From contig CAUJHQ010000029.1 of NCBI GenBank assembly GCA_963204815.1, positions 103,699 to 167,698 on the forward strand: a DNA stretch of 64,000 bases, given 5' to 3'. The DNA is from Pseudomonadota bacterium (lineage in GTDB: Bacteria > Pseudomonadota > Gammaproteobacteria > Burkholderiales > Burkholderiaceae_C). The number at the start of each line of letters is the position of its first letter. The stretch's first letter is position 1. Positions 29,505-38,340 of this stretch are shown here, piece by piece. The notes below the pieces were generated by a model, which was not told where the DNA came from, searched no databases, and saw nothing but the letters and a program-made list of their open reading frames with translations. The translations under genes and the position numbers were made by a program.

Positions 29505-31636
29505 ACGCCCTGTCTCGCGCGCCGCGGCGCGCTGTCCTGACGCTGCTGCTGACACTGCTCGCCGCCTGCGGCGGCGGTGGCGACGGCGAACCCGCGCCGA
29601 CCGTCGGCGCCGCCGGCGGCAGCGTCGCCGGGCCGGCGGGCGCCAGCGTCACGGTGCCTGCCGGCGCGCTGGCGGCCGACACGCCGGTGGCCATCGCGGC
29701 GTCGAGCGACGGCGCGCCGCCGCTGCCCGCCGGCCCGCTGGGCAGCGCGGTGTTCGCGCTCACGCCGCACGGCACCGCCTTCGCGAAGGCGGTGACGGTG
29801 CGGTTGCCGGTGGACCCTTCGGCGGTGCCCGCCGGCTTCACGCCGCGCCTGTACAAGACCAATGCGCAAGGCGCGTGGGAAGCGGTGCCAGGCGCCAGCG
29901 TCGACGCCGGCTTCGTCACGGCCGAGGTCACCGGCTTCTCGTGGTTCGCCTACGCGGCGCTGCCGCCGACCATCACCACGTCACCCGCCAGCGTCGCGGT
30001 GGTGGAGCCGGCCAGCGCCACCTTCAACGTCAGCGCGCTCGGCTCGCCGCCCTTCACGTACCAGTGGCAGCGCAGCGGCGACGGCGGCGTCAGCTGGGTC
30101 GACATCGCCGGCGCCACCGCGCGCAGCCACACCACGGGCGCGACCAGCGTGGCGGGCGACGACGGCGCGCGCTTCCGCGTCGTCGTGAGCAACCCCGACG
30201 GCCCGTCGACCAGCGCGGTCGCCACGCTCACCGTCACCACGCCGGCCGTGGCGCCGGTGATCACCACCCAGCCGGCAAACGCCGCCGCGGCGCCGGGCGG
30301 CAGCGCGAGCTTCAGCGTCGTCGCCAGCGGCGCCAACCTCGTCTACCAATGGCAGCGCAGCAACGACGCCGGCGCGACCTGGGCCGACGTCGCCGGCGAG
30401 ACCAACGCCAGCCTCGTGTTGGCCGGCCTGACGCTGGCCGACAGCGGCGCGCAGCTGCGCGTGCTGGTGGGCAGCGGGACGGCCAGCGCCACCAGCAGCG
30501 CCGCGGTGCTGACGGTCACCGCGGTGGCCCCGCCGCCCACCGGCAGCGGCCACGTCGCCGCAGGCTTCGGCTTCTCGCTGCTGCGCACCGCCAGCGGGCC
30601 GGCGCTCAGCTGGGGCGTCGACGGCAACGGCTCGCTCGGCAACGGCCTGCCCATCACCGACCAGCTGCGGCCCGGCCCGATGCCGCTGTCGAACCTGCAG
30701 GCCATCGCGGCCGGCGGCGGCAAGGGTGCGGCCATCGACGCCAGCGGCGTGGGCCTGGTCTGGGGCAACAACGGCTTCGGCGAGCTCGGCGTCGGCGATC
30801 TCGACCCGCGCAACACGCCGACGCCCGTGGTCGGCGCCAGCCCCGCCAGCCGCTACCAGGCCGTCTCGGTCGGCCCCGAACACGTGGTCTGGCTGCGCAC
30901 CGACGGCCGCATCGAGGCCGCCGGCTTCAACGGCGTGGGCGCGCTCGGCCAGCCGAGCCCGTTGTACCTCAGCATGACGGCGGTGGAACTGCCCGGCGGC
31001 GGGCGCCACAAGCTCATCGCCGCCGGCAACAACTTCACCCTCGCGGTGCGCGACAACGGTTCGCTCTGGGGCTGGGGCACCAACAACAGCGGCCAGCTGG
31101 GCCGCGATCCGTCGACGAACAGCCTGCAGGGTCAGCAGCACCAGGTCCTCTACGTGCCGAACGACCCGCAGGCGCTGTGCGCCGGCTTCCGCCACGCGAT
31201 GGCGCTGGACAACACCGGCCAGGTCTGGGCCTGGGGCGAAACCGCCAACGGCAAGATCGGCATCGGTCCCACCGTCGGTCGCTGGGCGCCGCCGACGCCG
31301 GTGCAGCTCACCGGAACCTACACCGCCATCGCCTGCGGCGCCGAGTTCTCGCTCGCGCTGCGCGACGACGGCGTGCTGTACGCCTGGGGCCAGGACGAGA
31401 CCGGCCAGCTCGGCCAGGGGCGCGCGCTGGGCATGAGCCAGGTGCCGCTGGCGGTGCCGGGGCTGCCGCCGATCCGAGAGATGGCGGCCGGCGCGGGCCT
31501 GGGCCACGTGCTGGCAGTGGGCCGCGACGGCAGCGTCTGGACCTGGGGCCGCAACGACAGCGGCCAGCTCGGCGACGGCACGCGCACCGACCGCGCAACG
31601 CCGCAGCAGGTGCTGCCGGCCGGCAGCGTGCAGTGA
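29501..31636 (+). CDS. Ig-like and RCC1-propeller lipoprotein 1
   Basis: A 711-residue lipoprotein with lipobox LLAAC at residue 23, so it is probably anchored in the outer membrane. Domains in order: a ZU5-like module (residues about 35-150; GGSVAGPAGASVTVPAGAL, ALTPHGTAF), two Ig-like modules (about 155-245 and 250-345; FTYQWQRSGDGG, LVYQWQRSNDAG), then seven RCC1-type blades (about 350-711) marked by WGxNxxGxLG, such as WGWGTNNSGQLG. The seven blades would close one propeller. It is a paralogue of the next gene. Role unknown; binding or adhesion at the cell surface is plausible. Confidence 0.85.
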   Translation: MNALSRAPRRAVLTLLLTLLAACGGGGDGEPAPTVGAAGGSVAGPAGASVTVPAGALAADTPVAIAASSDGAPPLPAGPLGSAVFALTPHGTAFAKAVTVRLPVDPSAVPAGFTPRLYKTNAQGAWEAVPGASVDAGFVTAEVTGFSWFAYAALPPTITTSPASVAVVEPASATFNVSALGSPPFTYQWQRSGDGGVSWVDIAGATARSHTTGATSVAGDDGARFRVVVSNPDGPSTSAVATLTVTTPAVAPVITTQPANAAAAPGGSASFSVVASGANLVYQWQRSNDAGATWADVAGETNASLVLAGLTLADSGAQLRVLVGSGTASATSSAAVLTVTAVAPPPTGSGHVAAGFGFSLLRTASGPALSWGVDGNGSLGNGLPITDQLRPGPMPLSNLQAIAAGGGKGAAIDASGVGLVWGNNGFGELGVGDLDPRNTPTPVVGASPASRYQAVSVGPEHVVWLRTDGRIEAAGFNGVGALGQPSPLYLSMTAVELPGGGRHKLIAAGNNFTLAVRDNGSLWGWGTNNSGQLGRDPSTNSLQGQQHQVLYVPNDPQALCAGFRHAMALDNTGQVWAWGETANGKIGIGPTVGRWAPPTPVQLTGTYTAIACGAEFSLALRDDGVLYAWGQDETGQLGQGRALGMSQVPLAVPGLPPIREMAAGAGLGHVLAVGRDGSVWTWGRNDSGQLGDGTRTDRATPQQVLPAGSVQ

Positions 31637-31650
31637 GACGGAGCACCGAC

Positions 31651-34065
31651 ATGAACCTGATCCGATGCCTCATCACCGGGTGGCTGGTGCTGCTGCTCGC
31701 CGCCTGCGGCAGCAGCAGCGGCGACGACAGCGCCGGCACGCCCACCGCGGTCGGCAGCAACGGCGGCCAGGTGCGCGGCGGCGACGGCGTCGTGCTCGAC
31801 GTGCCCGCCGGCGCGCTGGCGCAGACGACCGCCCTGCGGATCGCGCCGGACGACGCCGGCGCGCCGCCGCTGCCCGCGCTGCCCGCCGGCCTGGAACTCA
31901 GCGGCCCGGTGCTCGCGCTCACGCCGCACGGCACCACGTTCAGCGTGCCGGTCGAGCTGTCGATGCCGCGCGGCGACATCGAGGCCGACGCGCGCGTGTG
32001 GCTGCTGAAGACCAACGAGGACCGCAGTGGCTGGCAGCAGTTCGAGGCGCGCATCGTCGGCGACCGCGTCGTCGCGCCGATCACCGGCTTCTCGAACGTG
32101 CGCCTGGTCAGGTACTGCACCGCGTGCGGCCCGCCGGCGCCGCCGGTCATCGCCACGCCGCCGCGCAGCGGCGAGGTCGACGAAGGCGGCTACGTGCTGC
32201 TGTCGGTGGACGCCATCGGCGTCGGGCCGTTCACGTACCAGTGGCTGCGCGACGGCACGGCGCTGCCCGGCGAGACCGGCCGCGCCATCGTCGTCAACCC
32301 GGTGACGCTGGCCGACAGCGGCATGCGGTTGTCGGTGATCGTCACCGACGCCCGGAACCAGACGGTGCGCAGCGCCGAGGCCGTGGTCACGGTGCGCCCG
32401 CTGGCGCCGCGCGTGGTGTCGGAGCCAGCCGATGCGCAGGCGCGCGTGGGCGGGCCGGCCGAGTTCGCCGCCGGCACCGTGTCCGGCCTGCGGCAGACGC
32501 TTCGCTGGCAGCGCAGCGACGACGGCGGCACGACCTGGACCGACCTCGCCGAGTTCACGGCGCGCCTCACGCTGCCGGCCGTGACCGCGGCCGACGACGG
32601 CGCGCGTTTCCGGCTGCGCGCCGAGAACACGCGCGGCAGCGTGCTGACGCGCGCCGCCACGCTGACCGTGCTGCCGCGGCTGGACCCGCCGGTGTTCGGC
32701 AGCATCACGCCCTTCAACACCGTGCCGGCGGGCCAGGGCGCCACGTTCGTGGCGCGCTTCAGCGGCGCCGAGCTCGAGTACGCGTGGGAGCGGCGCGCCC
32801 CGAACAGCGGCACCTGGGCGGCGGTGCCGGGTGCCGACGCCGCCACGCTGACGCTGACCGCGGTGACGCTGGCCGACAGCGGCAGCCACTTCCGCGCCAG
32901 CGCGCGCAACGCCAGCGGCATCGCCACCAGCAGCGAGGCGCGGCTGGACGTGCACGCGCCGGTGGGCAGCCTGGCGCAACGCCTGGCCGGCGGGCGCGCG
33001 CACAGCCTGGGGCTGGCCAACGACGGCCGCCTCTGGGGCTGGGGCAGCAACGTCGCCGAGCAGCTCGCGCCGGCGGCACGCGGCGCCGTGCTCGCGCCGG
33101 CGGCGCTGCACGGCTGGGACAACGTGGCCGTGTTCGCCGCCGGCAGCGACGCCAACTTCGTGCTGCTCGACACCGGCGTGCTGTACGCGTGGGGCACCAA
33201 CCGTTTCGGCGAGGCGGTGTACTTCGACCTCGCGCCGTCGATCGCGGTGCCGCAGGCGGTGTTCGGCAACAGCGTGACGGGCCGCGCGTTGGCGGCCGGC
33301 CCGCTGGGCGCGCTGGCGATGGGGCTCAGCCTGCCGTCGCCCACGCTCGCCTGGGGCATCGGCTACTACGGCGACGGCCAGCTCGCCTTCGTCCGCGACC
33401 AGGTGCCGGTGCCACGCGGGCTGGAACCCACGCTGGTGCGGGCAGCGCTGGGCGAACGCCACGCGCTGGGCCTCACGGCCAGCGGCGGCGCGGTCGCCTG
33501 GGGCGTCAACGGCGACGGCCGGCTCGGCCTGGGCCACCGGACGGCGCAGCTCGCCGCGACACCGGTGCCCACGCTCGCCGGCATCGTCGACGTCGCCGTG
33601 GGCGAGCAGCACTCGCTGGCGCTCACGTCCTTCGGCCAAGTGCTGGCCTGGGGCGGCAACGGATTCGGCCAGCTGGGCGGCGCGAGCACCGCCGCGACAC
33701 TGGACCTGCCGCGCCAGGTGCCGCTGCCGGCACCGGCGATGGCCATCGCCTCCGGCCGCCACCACGTGCTGGCGTTGACGACGGACGGCCGGCTCTACGC
33801 CTGGGGCCACGCCGACCGCGGCCAGGTCGGGCACGGCAGCGCGGGCGCGACGGAGGTGGTGGCGACGCCGCGCGAGATCACCGGCGGCTGGACACCGCCG
33901 CTGCGCGCGGTGGGTGCCGGCCAGCACCACAGCCTGGTGCTCGACGCCGCCGGCGTGGTGTGGGCCTGGGGCGCGAACGACGAAGGGCAGCTCGGCGACG
34001 GCACGCGCACCGACCGGCCGGCGCCGGCGGCGGTGCCGGGACTCAACCTGGGGGCGCTGCGCTGA
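31651..34065 (+). CDS. Ig-like and RCC1-propeller lipoprotein 2
   Basis: An 804-residue lipoprotein with lipobox LLAAC at residue 19 and the same plan as its upstream neighbour: a ZU5-like module (GGQVRGGDGVVLDVPAGAL), three Ig-like modules instead of two (FTYQWLRDG, LRWQRSDDGG, LEYAWERRAP), and seven RCC1 blades (GWGSN, AWGTN, AWGIG, AWGVN, AWGGN, AWGHA, AWGAN). Both proteins end with a QLGDGTRTDR blade, so they arose by duplication. The gap between the genes is only 14 bases. It converges with the ABC exporter, leaving three bases between the two stops. Confidence 0.85.
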   Translation: MNLIRCLITGWLVLLLAACGSSSGDDSAGTPTAVGSNGGQVRGGDGVVLDVPAGALAQTTALRIAPDDAGAPPLPALPAGLELSGPVLALTPHGTTFSVPVELSMPRGDIEADARVWLLKTNEDRSGWQQFEARIVGDRVVAPITGFSNVRLVRYCTACGPPAPPVIATPPRSGEVDEGGYVLLSVDAIGVGPFTYQWLRDGTALPGETGRAIVVNPVTLADSGMRLSVIVTDARNQTVRSAEAVVTVRPLAPRVVSEPADAQARVGGPAEFAAGTVSGLRQTLRWQRSDDGGTTWTDLAEFTARLTLPAVTAADDGARFRLRAENTRGSVLTRAATLTVLPRLDPPVFGSITPFNTVPAGQGATFVARFSGAELEYAWERRAPNSGTWAAVPGADAATLTLTAVTLADSGSHFRASARNASGIATSSEARLDVHAPVGSLAQRLAGGRAHSLGLANDGRLWGWGSNVAEQLAPAARGAVLAPAALHGWDNVAVFAAGSDANFVLLDTGVLYAWGTNRFGEAVYFDLAPSIAVPQAVFGNSVTGRALAAGPLGALAMGLSLPSPTLAWGIGYYGDGQLAFVRDQVPVPRGLEPTLVRAALGERHALGLTASGGAVAWGVNGDGRLGLGHRTAQLAATPVPTLAGIVDVAVGEQHSLALTSFGQVLAWGGNGFGQLGGASTAATLDLPRQVPLPAPAMAIASGRHHVLALTTDGRLYAWGHADRGQVGHGSAGATEVVATPREITGGWTPPLRAVGAGQHHSLVLDAAGVVWAWGANDEGQLGDGTRTDRPAPAAVPGLNLGALR

Positions 34066-34068
34066 CGC

Positions 34069-35883
34069 TCAGGCGGACGGGTCGCTCTGCTGCAGGCGCC
34101 ACATCTCGGCATAGCGGCCGCCGCGCGCCAGCAGTTCGGCGTGCGGGCCGCGTTCGACGACGCGGCCGGCCTCCAGCACGACGATCTCGTGCGCGTCGAC
34201 CACCGTGCTCAGCCGGTGCGCGATGACGAGCGCCGTCTTGCCCTGCGACACGCTCTTCAGCTCGGCCTGGATGGCGCGCTCGTTGGCCGAGTCGAGCGCC
34301 GAGGTGGCCTCGTCGAAGATCAGCACCGGCGGGTTCTTCAGCAGCGTGCGCGCGATCGCGACGCGCTGCTTCTCGCCGCCCGACAGCTTCAGGCCGCGTT
34401 CGCCGACCATCGTGTCGTAGCCCTTCGGCGTGGCGGCGATGAAGGCGTGGATGTGCGCCGCCTTCGCCGCCGCCTCGACCTCGTCGCGCGTGGCGCCGGG
34501 ACGGCCGTAGGCGATGTTGTATTCGACCGTGTCGTTGAAGAGCACGGTGTCCTGCGGCACGATGCCGATGGCCTGGCGCAGGCTCGCCTGCGTGACGGCG
34601 CGGATGTCCTGGCCGTCGATCGTGATGCGGCCGCCGTTGACGTCGTAGAAGCGGTAGAGCAGGCGCGCCAGCGTCGACTTGCCGGCCCCCGAAGGGCCGA
34701 CCACGGCCACGGTGCGGCCGGCCGGGATCTCGAAGCTCACGTCGTGCAGGATCGGGCGCGCGGGGTCGTAGGCGAAGCTCACGCGCTCGAAGCGCACCAC
34801 GCCCTCGTTCACCACCAGCGGCGCCGCGCCGGGCGCGTCGGCGATCTCGCGCTCGCGTTCGAGCAGCGTGAACATCTTGTCCAGGTCGGTCAGCGCCTGC
34901 TTGATCTCGCGGTAGACCGCGCCCAGGAAGTTGAGCGGGATGTAGAGCTGGATCATGAAGGCGTTGACCATCACCAGGTCGCCCAGCGTCATGCGGCCGT
35001 CGACCACGCCCTGCGTCGCGCGCCACAGCATCAGCACCAGCGCGGTGGCGATGATCAGCTGCTGGCCGGTGTTCAGCAGCGACAGCGTGCTCTGGCTCTT
35101 CAGCGACGCGCGGCGCAGGCGTTCCAGGTTCTCGTCGTAGCGCTTCGCCTCGAACTCCTCGTTGTTGAAGTACTTGACGGTCTCGTAGTTCAGCAGCGAG
35201 TCGATGGCGCGCGAGTGCGCCGTCGAGTCGATCTCGTTCATCTGGCGGCGGAACTTGGTGCGCCACTCGGTGAGGCTGATCGTGAAGCCGATGTAGACGA
35301 CGAGGGCGACGATCGTGATCCACGCGAACCAGGCGTCGAACTTCACCGCCAGCAGCGTCAGCACCAGCGTCACCTCGATCAGCGTCGGCACGATGCTGTA
35401 GAGCGAGTACGAGATCAGCGAGTGCACGGCGCGCGTGCCGCGCTCGATGTCGCGCGTCATGCCGCCGGTCTGGCGCTCGAGGTGGAAGCGCAGGCTCAAG
35501 GCGTGCAGGTGGCGGAACACCTGCAGGCTGATGCTGCGCGCGGTGCCCTCGGTGGCCTTGGCGAAGATCAGCTCGCGCAGTTCGGTGAAGAGCGAGGTCG
35601 ACAGGCGCAGCGCGCCATAGGCCACGATCAGGCCCACAGGCACGACCAGCAGCGCCGCGGCGTCGCCGGGCTTGATCGACAGCGCGTCGACCAGGTCCTT
35701 CAGCAGCAGCGGCACGCCCACGTTCGCCACCTTGGCGGCGACGAGGAAGGCGAGCGCCGTGCCGACGCGCCAGCGGTAGCGCCACAGGTAGGGCAGCAGG
35801 CGCGCCAGCGTGCCCCAGTCGGAGCGCGGGCCGGGGGCGGCATCGGGGGCGGGCAGGGGGAGCGAGCGGGCGGAAGAACGCAT
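34069..35883 (-). CDS. ATM1-type ABC exporter (fused permease and ATPase)
   Basis: A 604-residue half-transporter working as a homodimer in the inner membrane. Six helices lie in residues about 40-330, with the Atm1-type HLHALSLRFHLERQTGGMTRDIERGT and NYETVKYFNNEEFE motifs. The ATPase (about 365-600) has GPSGAGKST, LSGGEKQRVAIART and VLIFDEATSALD. Atm1/HMT1 relatives export glutathione-linked metals or sulfur compounds; the substrate here is inferred from family only. The start MRSSARSLPLP is the first with a suitable N terminus, and the gene is divergent from the thioesterase. Confidence 0.93.
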   Translation of the reverse strand: MRSSARSLPLPAPDAAPGPRSDWGTLARLLPYLWRYRWRVGTALAFLVAAKVANVGVPLLLKDLVDALSIKPGDAAALLVVPVGLIVAYGALRLSTSLFTELRELIFAKATEGTARSISLQVFRHLHALSLRFHLERQTGGMTRDIERGTRAVHSLISYSLYSIVPTLIEVTLVLTLLAVKFDAWFAWITIVALVVYIGFTISLTEWRTKFRRQMNEIDSTAHSRAIDSLLNYETVKYFNNEEFEAKRYDENLERLRRASLKSQSTLSLLNTGQQLIIATALVLMLWRATQGVVDGRMTLGDLVMVNAFMIQLYIPLNFLGAVYREIKQALTDLDKMFTLLEREREIADAPGAAPLVVNEGVVRFERVSFAYDPARPILHDVSFEIPAGRTVAVVGPSGAGKSTLARLLYRFYDVNGGRITIDGQDIRAVTQASLRQAIGIVPQDTVLFNDTVEYNIAYGRPGATRDEVEAAAKAAHIHAFIAATPKGYDTMVGERGLKLSGGEKQRVAIARTLLKNPPVLIFDEATSALDSANERAIQAELKSVSQGKTALVIAHRLSTVVDAHEIVVLEAGRVVERGPHAELLARGGRYAEMWRLQQSDPSA

Positions 35884-35949
35884 CGGCTCGATTGTGGCGC
35901 CGCGGCGGACGACAATCGCCCCGCCCCGACCGCTGCCCGAGGACCGACG

Positions 35950-36357
35950 ATGACCCACCCCCTGATGGCCCCCGCCACGCTGGACAACGGCGCCGTGCTC
36001 GTGATGCGCGTGATGCCGATGCCCGCCGACGCCAACGCCAATGGCGACATCTTCGGCGGCTGGATCATGGCCCAGGTCGACCTCGCCGGCGCCGTGCTGC
36101 CGGTGCGCATCGCGAAGGGCCGCATCGCCACCGTCGCGGTCAACGAGTTCATCTTCAAGCAGCCGGTGTCAGTGGGCGACCTGCTCAGCTTCTACGCCCG
36201 CGTGCTGCGCGTGGGCAACACGTCGGTCACGGTGCACGTGGAGGTCTACGCCGAACGCAACCCCGCGAACCTGCAGATGGTGAAGGTGACCGAGGCCAAC
36301 CTGACCTACGTCGCCATCGACGGCGAAGGCCAGCCGCGCGCGCTGCCGCGTGACTGA
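35950..36357 (+). CDS. YciA-family acyl-CoA thioesterase
   Basis: A 135-residue hotdog-fold enzyme that hydrolyses acyl-CoA. NANGDIFGGWIMAQVDLAGA contains the catalytic Asp and the helix motif, followed by VNEFIFKQPVSVGDLLSFYA and a C-terminal VKVTEANLTYVAIDGEG. This matches the length and motifs of YciA. It is cytoplasmic and hexameric in known relatives. It has its own upstream region, divergent from the ABC exporter. Confidence 0.92.
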   Translation: MTHPLMAPATLDNGAVLVMRVMPMPADANANGDIFGGWIMAQVDLAGAVLPVRIAKGRIATVAVNEFIFKQPVSVGDLLSFYARVLRVGNTSVTVHVEVYAERNPANLQMVKVTEANLTYVAIDGEGQPRALPRD

Positions 36358-36447
36358 GCGCACGCTCACCAGCGCCGCGGCGCGCCGGGTGCGGCCCTAC
36401 ACTCCTGACGCCTTGCGAGACCGCACCTTCCACCGCCGCAGAACGCC

Positions 36448-38190
36448 ATGAGCACGCCGGACGAGGACGACGATCGGACGACGATCCGCCCGACCGGCCC
36501 GGCGCGCACGCTGCCGAGCGCGCCGCCGGCCATGTCGACGGTGCCGCCCACCGTGGCCGTCGCGCCGCCGGCCGACCACGGCGACCACTCGCTGCCGGTG
36601 GGCATGCGGCTGGGCGAATTCGAGATCACGCAGCGCATCGGCGAAGGCGGCTTCAGCATCGTCTACCTCGCGTGGGACCACTCGCTGGAGCGCAAGGTCG
36701 CGCTGAAGGAGTACCTGCCCTTCTCGATCGCGTCGCGCACCGGCGCGGCCACCGTGGCGGCGCGCTCGGAACGCCACCGCGAGACCTTCGACGCCGGCCT
36801 GAAGAGCTTCATCAACGAAGCGAAGCTGCTGGCGCAGTTCGACCACCCTTCGCTCGTCAAGGTCTACCGCTTCTGGGAGGCCAACGGCACCGCCTACATG
36901 GTGATGCCGTTCTACCAGGGCGAGACGGTGCGCGACCGCGTGCGCACGCTGCCCGGCGCGCCCGACGAGGCCTGGATCGCGCAGCTGCTGCTGCCGCTGG
37001 CCGAGGCGCTGAAGGTCATCCACGACGCCCAGTGCTACCACCGCGACATCGCGCCCGACAACGTGCTGCTGCTCGCCGAGACCGGCCGGCCGCTGCTGCT
37101 GGACTTCGGCGCCGCGCGGCGCGTCATCAGCGGCATGACGCAGGCGCTGACGGTGATCCTGAAGCCGGGCTACGCGCCGATCGAGCAGTACGACGAGATC
37201 CCGGGCATGAAGCAGGGCCCGTGGACCGACGTCTACGCGCTGGCCGCGGTGGTGCACTGGCTCATCACCGGCAAGACGCCGCCGCCCTCGGTGGGGCGCA
37301 TGCTGCGCGACGCCTACGTGCCGCTGGCGCAGACGGCCGCCGGCCGCTACAGCCCGCGCTTCCTGGCTGCCGTCGACCGCGCGCTCGCGGTGATGCCCGA
37401 GCAGCGCACGCCGTCGATCGAGGCCTTGCTCGGCGAGATGGGCCTGGTCGACCACCGGCCCGCGCCGGCGCCGGCGGCGCCGCCGCGCGTCGACCCCGAG
37501 GCCACCGTGATCCGGCCGCGCACGCAGGCGCCGGCGCCGCCGCCGGTGACGGCAGCGCGGCCAGCGCCGGTGCCGCCGCCCGTCACGCCACCGCTGTCTG
37601 CCCCGACACCGACACCGACACCGCCGGCCGCCGCACCCGCCGCGGTGGCCCCGCCCGACCCGCTGCCGCGCGTGGCGCCGGCACCGAAGGCAGCGCCGCG
37701 CGCCGAACCCGCGCCCGCGGCGCGCACGACCTCGTGGCCGCTGATCGGCGGCGGCCTCGCGGCGGCCGGCGTGCTGGCCGCCGCGGGCTGGTGGCTCGCC
37801 GGTGCGCCGGCGCCCGAGCCCGCCGCGACGCCGGCAGCGCCGGCGGCGTCGCAGGCGGCGCCGTTGCCCTCGCCGTCGCCAGCGCCAGCGCCCGAGCCGC
37901 TGCCGACCCCGGCGCCGAGCCCGGTGCCGGCACCGGAGCCCGCGCCGCCACCGGCCCCGGCCCCGACACCGAGCCCGGCGCCTTCGCCCGCCGCGCCGCC
38001 CGCCGCCATCGCGCTGCCACCGGCCGCCAGACCCGCGACGACGCCGAAACCGGCGCCGGCGCCGAAGCCGGCCGCGCAGGCCCCGCGGCCCGACAACAGC
38101 GCCGAATGCGCGCGCATCCTGCAACGCATGTCGCTCGGCGAATCGAGCCCGGAAATGATCGAGCGGCTCAAGACTCTCGGCTGCCGCTGA
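36448..38190 (+). CDS. Membrane-anchored Ser/Thr protein kinase
   Basis: A 580-residue Hanks-type kinase. The kinase domain (about residues 55-330) has a glycine loop IGEGGFSIVYLA, the ATP lysine in VALKEYLP near 87, catalytic HRDIAPDN near 198 and DFGAARR near 219. A transmembrane helix (about 430-447) divides the cytoplasmic kinase from a 100-residue Pro/Ala/Glu-rich external tail and a short Cys-containing end (SAECARILQRMSLGES). HRDIAPDN in place of HRDLKPEN and the HRETFDAGLKSFINEAKLLAQ insert are typical of a proteobacterial subgroup. No substrate can be read; the heme and OmpA lipoprotein genes follow. Confidence 0.93.
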   Translation: MSTPDEDDDRTTIRPTGPARTLPSAPPAMSTVPPTVAVAPPADHGDHSLPVGMRLGEFEITQRIGEGGFSIVYLAWDHSLERKVALKEYLPFSIASRTGAATVAARSERHRETFDAGLKSFINEAKLLAQFDHPSLVKVYRFWEANGTAYMVMPFYQGETVRDRVRTLPGAPDEAWIAQLLLPLAEALKVIHDAQCYHRDIAPDNVLLLAETGRPLLLDFGAARRVISGMTQALTVILKPGYAPIEQYDEIPGMKQGPWTDVYALAAVVHWLITGKTPPPSVGRMLRDAYVPLAQTAAGRYSPRFLAAVDRALAVMPEQRTPSIEALLGEMGLVDHRPAPAPAAPPRVDPEATVIRPRTQAPAPPPVTAARPAPVPPPVTPPLSAPTPTPTPPAAAPAAVAPPDPLPRVAPAPKAAPRAEPAPAARTTSWPLIGGGLAAAGVLAAAGWWLAGAPAPEPAATPAAPAASQAAPLPSPSPAPAPEPLPTPAPSPVPAPEPAPPPAPAPTPSPAPSPAAPPAAIALPPAARPATTPKPAPAPKPAAQAPRPDNSAECARILQRMSLGESSPEMIERLKTLGCR

Positions 38191-38340
38191 GAGCGCGTCG
38201 GCATCCGTCCGCAACTCTGTGGACGAAGTCGCCACCCGCGCGCCGCGATGCGGCGGCGGCCCCTGCAACTAGGGGAGAGCGCGAACGCCACGCATGCGAA
38301 CGCGCATGTACATTCAGCCGCTCGCAGGAGGTCACGCAGC

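Noticed and set aside
29371..31650. Long plus-strand frame running through lipoprotein 1 into lipoprotein 2
   Set aside because: Before 31651 it is the shifted frame of lipoprotein 1 and yields low-complexity Arg/Gly sequence; the lipobox start at 31651 explains the real gene.
37605..37620. Short ccgaca microsatellite in the kinase gene as a phase-variation tract
   Set aside because: It is only a few units, in a Pro/Thr-rich linker in which a six-base change keeps the frame.
36448..38190. Kinase as PpkA of a type VI secretion system
   Set aside because: No T6SS gene lies nearby and the external domain is a simple Pro/Ala tail.
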